This document shows positions 1 to 5,253 of a DNA stretch of 6,099 nucleotides, in pieces. The DNA comes from Acidobacteriaceae bacterium. Its GTDB lineage: Bacteria; Acidobacteriota; Terriglobia; Terriglobales; Acidobacteriaceae. The notes beneath the pieces are model-generated. The model was not told where the DNA came from. It searched no databases and worked only from the letters and a program-made list of their open reading frames with translations. Position 1 is the stretch's first letter, and every line of letters starts with the position of its first letter. The stretch is taken from assembly GCA_003133425.1 (NCBI GenBank), contig PKXI01000283.1, positions 150-6,248 on the forward strand. The letters run 5' to 3'. Made by a program: the position numbers and the translations under genes.

Positions 1-2
1 TC

Positions 3-1178
3 AAGGAAAAGATCACCATGGCCGACCTGGCCTTCCGCGTCCAGGCCGTCATCAAAACTGAAGTCGACGTAACCGAGGCACAGCTTTCGCGCAACGGCAT
101 CGACGTGGTGCACGGCATCGCCAGCTTCATCGACGCCACCCATGTGCATGTCGCCGGCCCGCAAACCGAAACCACACTCGAAGCCGATCACATCGTCATC
201 GCCGTGGGAACCAAGCCCGCCAGCTCGCCCAAGGTACCCGTGAATGGCCGCACCATCGTCAACAGCGACCAGATTCTCGGCCTGGAAACCCTGCCCCACT
301 CGCTCATTGTGGTCGGCGGCGGCGTAGTCGGCGTCGAATACACCTGCATGTTCGCCGTCCTTGGCGTGCGTGTCACGCTCATTGAAAAGCGCGACCGCCT
401 GCTCGAGTTCGCCGACCGCGAGATTATCGAAGCTCTCAGCTACCATCTTCGCGACGCCCGTGTCACCCTGCGCCTCGGTGAAGAAGTTGAAAGCGTTGAA
501 GAGCCTTCGCCCGGCACTGTCGTCGCAAATCTCGAAAGCAAGAAGAAGGTCTCCGGCGACGCGCTGCTCTACGCCGTGGGCCGACAGGGCAATGTCGACG
601 ACCTCAACCTTGCCGCAGCCGGCCTCGAAGCCGACAATCGCGGCCGTATCGCCGTCGATGAGCACTACCAGACCAAGGTCGAACACATCTTCGCCGCCGG
701 CGATGTCGTCGGATTTCCCGCTCTTGCTTCTGTCTCCATGGAGCAGGGCCGCATCGCCGCCGCCCGCGCCTTCAACGACAAGGCTGCTACCTCCAATCCC
801 GGCTTTTATCCATACGGTATCTACACCATTCCCGAGATCAGCTTCATAGGCAAAACTGAAGAGCAATTAACCGACGAAGACGTCCCCTACGAAGTCGGCA
901 TGGCCTACTATCGCGAAGTAGCCCGTGGCCAGATTCGCGGAGATACCACAGGCCGGCTCAAACTCATCTTCAACCGGGAGACCCGGAAAGTTCTCGGCGT
1001 CCACATCATCGGAGAGGACGCTACAGAGCTGGTCCATATCGGCCAGGCCGTCATGACTCTGGGAGGCACAGTCGACTACTTTATCGACACCGTCTTCAAC
1101 TACCCCACCCTCGCGGAATGTTACAAAGTAGCCGCCTTCAACGGCCTCGGCCGCCTGCGCCAGTACCAGGCTGACTAG
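3..1178 (+). CDS. sthA: Soluble pyridine nucleotide transhydrogenase (Si-specific NAD(P)+ transhydrogenase), 5'-truncated by window edge
   Basis: A cytosolic FAD flavoprotein of the disulfide-reductase fold that exchanges hydride between NADPH and NAD+. The frame is open from base 3, so the ATG at 18 is internal. The N-terminal FAD GxGxxG motif and about 75 residues (relative to the roughly 466-residue E. coli SthA) lie outside the window. Counting from the Met at 18, I see the FAD-contact motif AVGTKP (62-67), the NAD(P) Rossmann motif GGGVVGVEY (100-108) followed by an acidic Glu at the end of the second strand (LIEKRD, 121-126), the second FAD motif FAAGDV (225-230), and a C-terminal dimerisation domain. 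The diagnostic feature is FNYPTLAE (360-367). True disulfide reductases have an HPT..E catalytic His here, and SthA replaces this with FNYPT..E. That separates it from lipoamide dehydrogenase, the main alternative. The gene ends in TAG. It is followed by a 281-bp spacer, so it is probably not tightly coupled to the ROK gene downstream. Confidence 0.92.
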   Translation, partial: KEKITMADLAFRVQAVIKTEVDVTEAQLSRNGIDVVHGIASFIDATHVHVAGPQTETTLEADHIVIAVGTKPASSPKVPVNGRTIVNSDQILGLETLPHSLIVVGGGVVGVEYTCMFAVLGVRVTLIEKRDRLLEFADREIIEALSYHLRDARVTLRLGEEVESVEEPSPGTVVANLESKKKVSGDALLYAVGRQGNVDDLNLAAAGLEADNRGRIAVDEHYQTKVEHIFAAGDVVGFPALASVSMEQGRIAAARAFNDKAATSNPGFYPYGIYTIPEISFIGKTEEQLTDEDVPYEVGMAYYREVARGQIRGDTTGRLKLIFNRETRKVLGVHIIGEDATELVHIGQAVMTLGGTVDYFIDTVFNYPTLAECYKVAAFNGLGRLRQYQAD

Positions 1179-1193
1179 GTAGTGATGAAGATG

Positions 1194-1214
1194 CTGTGGA
1201 AGAGATTGCCACAG
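1194..1214 (+). other. Weak stem-loop just after sthA
   Basis: CTGTGG (1194-1199) can pair with CCACAG (1209-1214) around a 9-nt loop, starting 15 bases after the sthA stop. A competing hairpin, ACAGT-GA-ACTGT (1211-1222), shares bases with it, so only one can form at a time. No T tract follows, so this is not a standard intrinsic terminator. It could protect the 3' end of the sthA message or mean nothing. Confidence 0.2.
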
Positions 1215-1238
1215 TGAACTGTTGGAACTGACTTTGCA

Positions 1239-1249
1239 TCAGGGCACGA
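1239..1249 (+). repeat. Partial copy of the downstream hairpin repeat
   Basis: The 11-mer TCAGGGCACGA here is repeated exactly at 1293-1303, where it begins the complete double-hairpin element. After this shared stretch the upstream copy diverges into AT-rich sequence (ATTAATATCTT). It therefore looks like the left end of a decayed or interrupted copy. Eleven matching bases are suggestive but short. Confidence 0.4.
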
Positions 1250-1292
1250 ATTAATATCTTGGGAAAAACTCATTCTGGAGTCGCAAGAAGTG

Positions 1293-1356
1293 TCAGGGCA
1301 CGACTTCAGTCGTGCCGCAAGCAGCAAGAAAAGCAGCGGGCTTTAGCCCCTGCGGG
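1293..1356 (+). repeat. REP-like double-hairpin intergenic repeat
   Basis: Two stem-loops lie side by side. The first is GGCACGACT/AGTCGTGCC (1297-1316), a perfect palindrome of 9 bp around TC. The second is GCAG.GGGCT/AGCCC.CTGC (1333-1353), with C1337 bulged and a TT loop. Both share the apex CTTYAG (CTTCAG in the first, CTTTAG in the second). They are separated by a 16-nt A-rich linker. The arrangement resembles paired REP elements, which are moved by REP-associated tyrosine transposases (RAYTs) in other bacteria. I recall similar sequence as common between genes in Acidobacteriota, but could not check this. No transposase or target duplication is visible, and no T tract follows, so a terminator role is less likely. 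Confidence 0.7.
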
Positions 1357-1383
1357 CAACAAGCAACATCGGACGATTGACGC

Positions 1384-1438
1384 AGCTCGCAGCTTCAACG
1401 AAAGAGCTAAGAGCTGAAAGCTAGAAGCTAGAAGCTAA
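1384..1438 (+). repeat. AGCT tandem array with 7-bp period
   Basis: The palindrome AGCT occurs at 1384, 1391, 1405, 1412, 1419, 1426 and 1433. That is seven of eight consecutive 7-bp registers, and only the 1398 register is missing. The last five units are contiguous heptamers: GAGCTAA, GAGCTGA, AAGCTAG, AAGCTAG, AAGCTAA (1404-1438). The final unit runs directly into the A-rich arm of the Shine-Dalgarno hairpin of the ROK gene. This is a short heptanucleotide microsatellite of the kind that can change copy number by slippage. All units are non-coding and contain in-frame stops. Confidence 0.75.
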
Positions 1439-1458
1439 AAAAGCCCGGAGGGCTTTTT
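1438..1458 (+). promoter_or_regulatory. Terminator-like hairpin carrying the ribosome binding site of the ROK gene
   Basis: AAAAAGCCC (1438-1446) pairs perfectly with GGGCTTTTT (1450-1458) around a GGA loop: nine base pairs followed at once by C and then the ATG at 1460. The Shine-Dalgarno sequence GGAGGG (1447-1452) occupies the loop and the top of the 3' arm, 7 nt before the start codon, which is ideal spacing. The sequence can therefore be read as an intrinsic terminator with its five-U tract as the 3' arm, or as a translation switch in which folding hides the Shine-Dalgarno. It could also be a plain terminator inherited with the spacer, whose GGAGGG was then used for initiation. The hairpin itself is certain; the function is inferred. 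Confidence 0.65.
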
Positions 1459-1459
1459 C

Positions 1460-2359
1460 ATGACCACAGCAATCGGCATCGTGATGACCGATCACATCGT
1501 GGCCGGCCGCCTTGAGGATCATCGCATCGCCGCAAAGCCGCTGCGCTATCCCACCGACCCCGCCGAGCCTGACGCACTTGCCGCCCTCCCGCCAACCGAG
1601 CTGGTCCATATTCTGGCCACCCAGGTCGCTTTCCTGGCAAAAGCCGATCCCCGCCCGCTGGACGCCATCGGCGTCGCGGTACCCGGCATCGTTCGCAACG
1701 GCGTTGTCGAAGATTCGCCGAACCTGACCCAGATCAAGGGAATGCAACTCGCCCATGACCTGGCCAGGGAACTCGATACCCGCGGCATCGCCGCGCCTGT
1801 CTACATAGCCAACGACGCCGACGCCATCGCCGCGGGCGTAGCCGCCACCCACGGCCGGCTCGAGAAACTCACCCGCGTCTGGACCATCGGCAACGGCATC
1901 GGCTACGGCCGCTGGCCATATGTCGAAGGCGTATGGGAGGGCGGCCACATCACCGTCACCCTCGATCCCAAGGAACGTTATTGCGGCTGCGGCGGCCAGG
2001 GCCATCTTGAAGGCATCATGGGCTACCGCGCCATGCGCATGCGCTTCCTCGACCTCGAACCGGAAGAAGTATTTGCCCACGCCAAGCAGGGCGACCAGCG
2101 CTGCCGCGAGTTTGTCGACCTGTGGCACCGCGCACTGGCTGCAGCCACCGCATCGTTCATCCACATCGCCGGTCCCGGCCGCTTCTACTTCACCGGCCAC
2201 AACGTAGGCTTCGTCGAGCTTCCCTTGTTGCGCGGCCACATCGAAGCCATGGTCAAGATGACCCCGCTGCAAAGCTTCACGCTTGAAATCCTGCCCCCCG
2301 ACGACGAAACCGCCCTCCTCGGCGCCGGCGTCTCCGCATTGCGCGCCTTGACAACATAG
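1460..2359 (+). CDS. ROK-family sugar kinase-like protein, divergent
   Basis: A 299-residue protein of the ROK family (cytosolic sugar kinases and related regulators of the actin/hexokinase fold), about normal length. Visible family blocks are GVAVPGIV (71-78), the catalytic-Asp block NDAD (118-121, Asp119), the phosphate-2 type loop GNGIGYG (144-150), EGGH (160-163), and the zinc/ROK signature CGCGGQGHLE (175-184). Two departures stand out. The N-terminal phosphate-1 motif DxGGT is absent: the protein begins MTTAIGIVMTDHIVAGRL, where kinases read IGIDxGGTKIxAG. In addition, the third zinc cysteine of CxCGxxGC is His182, which could still bind zinc together with His163, Cys175 and Cys177. The start is ATG 1460, because an in-frame TAA at 1436 rules out a longer N-terminus and GGAGGG lies 7 nt upstream. 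It has no helix-turn-helix domain, so it is not a NagC/XylR-type repressor. Glucokinase activity is possible but should not be assumed. Confidence 0.85.
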   Translation: MTTAIGIVMTDHIVAGRLEDHRIAAKPLRYPTDPAEPDALAALPPTELVHILATQVAFLAKADPRPLDAIGVAVPGIVRNGVVEDSPNLTQIKGMQLAHDLARELDTRGIAAPVYIANDADAIAAGVAATHGRLEKLTRVWTIGNGIGYGRWPYVEGVWEGGHITVTLDPKERYCGCGGQGHLEGIMGYRAMRMRFLDLEPEEVFAHAKQGDQRCREFVDLWHRALAAATASFIHIAGPGRFYFTGHNVGFVELPLLRGHIEAMVKMTPLQSFTLEILPPDDETALLGAGVSALRALTT

Positions 2360-2386
2360 AGAAGATTGAAGTCCTCCCCCTCATGC

Positions 2387-2428
2387 TGTCATCCTGAGCG
2401 AAGCGCAGCGTAGCGAAGGACCTGCGGT
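2387..2428. repeat. TGTCATCCTGAGCGAAG-type dispersed intergenic repeat
   Basis: The 105-bp gap between the convergent ROK and DUF2164 genes contains TGTCATCCTGAGCGAAG, then CGCAGCGTAGCGAAGGACC. I recognise this from memory as a widespread intergenic repeat in Acidobacteriota and some other environmental genomes. The 7-mer AGCGAAG occurs twice (2397-2403 and 2412-2418), and TCCT (2392-2395) is mirrored by AGGA (2417-2420) near the ends. Only one copy is in the window, so its repeat status rests on recognition. It contains no strong terminator, and the rest of the spacer shows no other clear signal. Confidence 0.6.
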
Positions 2429-2464
2429 TGCTTTTCGTCGCAATTCCTCCGGACCTACAATCCC

Positions 2465-2743
2465 CTACCGTCGATTCTTTTTCTTGCTCGCGACTCGCGG
2501 CCAGTATTGAAACTCATCGGAGAAGAGTTCTCCGTTGAGATCTGCCACGCGCTGCTGCAAGCGTGTCTGTGCGTCTGCAATAGCCTGGTTGTAAATCACC
2601 GGCCCTATCTCCTCAACGAAAAAGTCGAGCAACAGCCCCGCGCCAAGATTGCCGATAGGTTCAGGCAGATTCTCTTCGAAGTAGCGCTGCACGGAAGCGA
2701 TTGCAGCCGCGCGCGCTTGTTTTGACAATTCAACGGTCATCAT
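2465..2743 (-). CDS. DUF2164 family small protein
   Basis: A 92-residue soluble protein that matches the DUF2164 family along its length. The core reads IASVQRYFEENL, then EPIGNLGAGLLLDFFVEEIGP (28-48), then YNQAIADAQTRLQQRVADLNGE (51-72) and a closing FQYW. The family has no established function. The sequence predicts a mostly helical, acidic small protein, here with a basic tail (SKKKNRR) added after the conserved core. There are no membrane segments and no cysteines. Two adjacent ATG codons are possible starts (2743 and 2740). AAAGGGGG at 2762-2755 gives 11 nt to the first and 14 nt to the second, so the first is preferred. The gene follows the DUF429 gene after a 27-bp gap on the same strand and is probably the last gene of that transcript. 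Confidence 0.88.
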   Translation of the reverse strand: MMTVELSKQARAAAIASVQRYFEENLPEPIGNLGAGLLLDFFVEEIGPVIYNQAIADAQTRLQQRVADLNGELFSDEFQYWPRVASKKKNRR

Positions 2744-2754
2744 CCTGATGAGTG

Positions 2755-2762
2755 CCCCCTTT
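2755..2762 (-). promoter_or_regulatory. Ribosome binding site of the DUF2164 gene
   Basis: On the minus strand AAAGGGGG lies in the 27-bp gap after the DUF429 stop codon. It is the only purine-rich run at a workable distance from the tandem ATG ATG, and it favours the upstream ATG. The spacing of 11 nt is slightly long. Confidence 0.5.
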
Positions 2763-2770
2763 GAGAGAGC

Positions 2771-3595
2771 TTACAGACGCTCCAGGCCTCGTTCTGTGGG
2801 CGCGGAATTCTGCAAATCAGCCGGCAGCCAAATGCACGCTTCATCATTTCCAATAGCCATTGCCCTGCCCTCCAAAACCTGAATTCCAATCCACGCACAC
2901 ACCAACGCGTCTATTTTATCTTCGACTGGTTTAAGAGAGGAAAATCCTTGCGCGTCCTTGGGAACCTTAAAATCGATTCCGTCGATAACGGTTAATTTTG
3001 CCCGCACCGCTTCGAGATTCTCAATAATGTTCTCCAATCTCTTCTCGCGATCGAAGTGCGGCCAATACCTCTTGGAATTCCCAATCTTGTAACGCACTCG
3101 ATAAGACACCTTCATCAACGAAAGGAGCGCCGGGTGCGGATAGGTCTCAATCAGCGCATGGTCTGAGAGGTTGCCTAGATTCGTCGCGAGTGGAAATCCG
3201 CAGCGCTGAAAACCGTCACGAATTTCCTCACTAACCCGCCCTGGCCGGATTGGCGAAGGTGAATGCGCTGAACAGCCCTTGCCACCAAAGAGTCTCGAAA
3301 TCTCATCGTCCGCATAGCGGCGACCAACAATCGGCTTGGTTGCCAGCGGAATATCCGCCACAATCAGCTTCACATCTGTCCCTGCACAGCGTTTTGCCGT
3401 TTCGAGTAAAGCCTTAACTGGGACTTTGCTGCGCCCAGTCTCATTCGCAAGCAGGTTCGGCAACCCTAAGAATTCCTCGTAACTGGATGAGACACGGGCC
3501 AATTCCCACTTCGCAGATTTCACTCGCCGAATAAGCTCAACCCCACTCGGATGATGCGAAGTCCATGCCGCATCAATCCCGAGAATGGCGCTCAC
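2771..3595 (-). CDS. DUF429 family protein (predicted RNase H-fold nuclease)
   Basis: A 274-residue cytosolic protein that fits DUF429, a family assigned to the RNase H-like fold and often annotated as predicted nuclease. Recognisable blocks are the first strand LGIDAAWT (5-12, Asp8), the second acidic strand LIVADIPLA (77-85, Asp81), GRRYADDEISRLFGGKGCSAHSP (91-113), LIETYPHPALL (148-158, Glu150), and the C-terminal PVEDKIDALVCAWIG (223-237, Glu225/Asp226/Asp229). The spaced acids Asp8, Asp81, Glu150 and Asp226/229 are plausible metal ligands, so a catalytic site seems intact, but the substrate is unknown. The start is GTG at 3595: AGGA ends only 3 nt upstream, and no in-frame ATG lies near, while LGIDAAW must sit at the N-terminus. 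By eye the gene is less GC-rich and uses more A/T third positions than sthA, the ROK gene or lptD, which may mean recent acquisition. It starts 11 bp after the RDD gene stop. Confidence 0.87.
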   Translation of the reverse strand: MSAILGIDAAWTSHHPSGVELIRRVKSAKWELARVSSSYEEFLGLPNLLANETGRSKVPVKALLETAKRCAGTDVKLIVADIPLATKPIVGRRYADDEISRLFGGKGCSAHSPSPIRPGRVSEEIRDGFQRCGFPLATNLGNLSDHALIETYPHPALLSLMKVSYRVRYKIGNSKRYWPHFDREKRLENIIENLEAVRAKLTVIDGIDFKVPKDAQGFSSLKPVEDKIDALVCAWIGIQVLEGRAMAIGNDEACIWLPADLQNSAPTERGLERL

Positions 3596-3606
3596 CTTTC
3601 CTGCTT

Positions 3607-4965
3607 TCAGTACTTCCGTAAATAAGTCCGCGACAACCGGTCGTGCCAGCTCAGGTGGTCGTCATCGAAGATGGCCCACACCAGCCCCAGTCCCAGCGGC
3701 AACACAGACAATATCAGCGACACCAGGCGGCCGCACCTTTGCGCGCGCGTGGGATTATGGCCCTCAAACGTACACAGCGAAATCCCTGCGTATTTCATGC
3801 CCGGCGTGCCATTGGCCAGGGCGTAGAAGAAGGATACGTAGAGCGCGCTTACAACCAGCATCGCCGCCGCCGCTCCCACTTCCACTGTTCTGAACGAAGG
3901 CAGCACATTCATTCTTGCCGCGGCCACGACTACAGCCGTCAACACCGTGCACATGATCAGTGCGCCATCCACCGTCAGAGCCATCAACCGCAGGCTCAGC
4001 GGCGCCAGCCGCACATTCTGGGCTTCGCTCTCGCGCGGCTGTGGTTCTCTCAGAGATTCCTGGGGAGATTCATCCAGGAACTCGCGCGGAGGCTGCGCAT
4101 CCAGCTTGATCCCCGACCATTCCGGACCTGTCCACGCGGGCGCTGACGCCTCGCCAATCACTTCGTTCGCCACGGGCTCAATCGAGATGTCTCCGGGGTC
4201 CACTTCAAAGATGCTCAGTTGCGTTCCATGCTCAGCAAGCGCGGCGTAGGGCCCTTCAGCCCGCCGGGGACGTACCTTGCGCGTAGCCACAATCTCGCGC
4301 GGAAACTCAATCAAATTTGCATGAATCGGCAGTGCCGCTTCCACAATCTCAATCGCTTCGCTTTCATTCGCTTCCTGTGCTGGCCGTGCATTCTCTCGCC
4401 AGTCCGCCATGTCCACCTCTAAATAGTCAGAACCGTGCCTTGCCCGGCCTCCCGCAGGTTCAGCCTGCCGCACCGGCATATCCGGCTCCCATCGAATTTC
4501 AAACCCCCGTCCGTCAGAAGCTTGTTCTTTAGTGACCTTGCTTGCAGCGGGTACATCGGCATCGTCGCACTCGGCCGTTGAATTCTTTCGTCCCGATTGC
4601 CGCTCCTCAATCACTGCTTGAGAAGTGTGCACCTCCCACGCGGGCTCGGCGGCTGTGGCAGCTTCCAGCCCGGCCAGTACGGATTCAGCCGCGGCCTGGG
4701 CCTCAAGCGCAGCACGAGACGCCGCCTCGGCAGCGCGCACGGCGGCGCGGGCCTCATCGGCCAGTTGTTCGCTATAGCTGGGTGCATTGGCGTAGCGCGC
4801 GGCTACACGCGCTGCCGCCGCAACGGCACGGCTGCTGGCGCTATGGTGGGCTTCAGAAAGTTCTTCCGGCTCCGTCGACGAAGATCCCTTGCGGTTCTTG
4901 TGCTCGGCAATGCGGCGGTTGACCTCTTGTTTCCAGGAGGATGAAGGTGTGGCCTGATTCGGCAT
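3607..4965 (-). CDS. RDD family membrane protein with long Ala/Glu-rich N-terminal region
   Basis: A 452-residue inner-membrane protein. The C-terminal third (about 319-450) is an RDD domain: LAPLSLRLMALTVDGALI carries the family Arg and first Asp, followed by hydrophobic segments at about 331-351, 362-384 and 414-433, the conserved NGTPGMKYAGI loop, and the closing Asp in FDDDHLSWHDRLSRTYL. The domain is often linked to ion transport or envelope stress, but its role here is unknown. The N-terminal 318 residues are predicted cytosolic: a WKQEVNRRIAEHKNRKG start, an Ala-rich segment likely to form a helix or coiled coil (about 43-107), then an acidic low-complexity linker holding NLIEFPREIVATRKVRPR, which looks like a conserved short motif. 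The start is uncertain: an in-frame TTG at 4974 would add three residues (MST), but ATG 4965 has a weak GAG 4 nt upstream and is the commoner codon. It is the first gene of the minus-strand cluster and diverges from lptD. Confidence 0.85.
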   Translation of the reverse strand: MPNQATPSSSWKQEVNRRIAEHKNRKGSSSTEPEELSEAHHSASSRAVAAAARVAARYANAPSYSEQLADEARAAVRAAEAASRAALEAQAAAESVLAGLEAATAAEPAWEVHTSQAVIEERQSGRKNSTAECDDADVPAASKVTKEQASDGRGFEIRWEPDMPVRQAEPAGGRARHGSDYLEVDMADWRENARPAQEANESEAIEIVEAALPIHANLIEFPREIVATRKVRPRRAEGPYAALAEHGTQLSIFEVDPGDISIEPVANEVIGEASAPAWTGPEWSGIKLDAQPPREFLDESPQESLREPQPRESEAQNVRLAPLSLRLMALTVDGALIMCTVLTAVVVAAARMNVLPSFRTVEVGAAAAMLVVSALYVSFFYALANGTPGMKYAGISLCTFEGHNPTRAQRCGRLVSLILSVLPLGLGLVWAIFDDDHLSWHDRLSRTYLRKY

Positions 4966-5253
4966 TGTACTCAAAGCTATCGTATCCCTTCCGGCGCGGT
5001 TCTTGGCCCTGTGTCAGCACCTCACCGTTGTTCGGGCCCGCAACGAGCCCGGGAATAAAACCAGGGCATCGCAGACAATTCGTACAGTCGAAAAAAGGAG
5101 ATACGCGGAGCAATAAGGGAACGGCCCGCATCTTAGATACGTGACCCGTACGATCTACCCGAATTTATTTGCTGCCAGAGCTACGTGGTGCGCGTCCCAT
5201 CGAAGATAGCCCGGTTTTGCTATGCTGGCCTTGCACCGGTCTCAGGTCTAGGG
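4966..5253. other. Divergent intergenic region between the RDD gene and lptD
   Basis: This 288-bp spacer should hold promoters for both flanking genes. On the plus strand I find one extended -10 candidate (listed separately). On the minus strand I could not find a -35/-10 pair I would defend. A 5-bp GC stem, CGGGC (5033-5037) with GCCCG (5047-5051) and a 9-nt loop, is present without a T tract. Short open frames exist on both strands, including a Cys-containing one on the minus strand, but they overlap the RDD coding region out of frame and are not called. Confidence 0.5.
5218..5226 (+). promoter_or_regulatory. Candidate extended -10 promoter of lptD
   Basis: TGCTATGCT combines the TGn extension with a -10 hexamer TATGCT (5221-5226, 4 of 6 consensus bases). 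At 17-bp spacing the -35 position (5198-5203) reads CATCGA, a poor match, which is tolerated at extended -10 promoters. It would start transcription near 5233, about 20 nt before the lptD ATG. No other site in the spacer fits better, but one weak hexamer is thin evidence. Confidence 0.35.

Noticed and set aside
18..20. ATG at 18 as the true start of sthA
   Set aside because: The frame remains open to the window edge, and a protein starting here would lack the FAD-binding N-terminus required by the family. Edge truncation is the simpler reading.
1293..1356. The double hairpin as a CRISPR repeat or sRNA
   Set aside because: There are no regular spacers between identical repeats, and the two stems are different sequences. 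No promoter or T tract supports a discrete small RNA.
1421..2272. Long minus-strand open frame of 283 codons opposite the ROK gene
   Set aside because: Antisense shadow caused by GC-rich third positions. Its translation is Gly/Ala/Val/Asp-rich with no family motif, while the plus strand encodes clear ROK blocks.
3643..4146. Plus-strand 167-codon frame opposite the RDD domain
   Set aside because: His/Arg/Gln-rich antisense translation without motifs. The minus strand carries the clear RDD domain with membrane segments.
4853..5131. Minus-strand 92-codon frame with CTNCLRCPGF, resembling a small Cys-rich protein
   Set aside because: The cysteines make it tempting, but the second half overlaps the RDD start in another frame, no Shine-Dalgarno stands out, and the spacing of cysteines matches no zinc motif I know. 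It would need conservation in relatives to be reconsidered.
4941..5144. Plus-strand 67-codon frame at ATG 4941 preceded by AGGAGG
   Set aside because: AGGAGG abuts the ATG with no spacing, and the frame is antisense to the RDD N-terminus. The product shows no domain.
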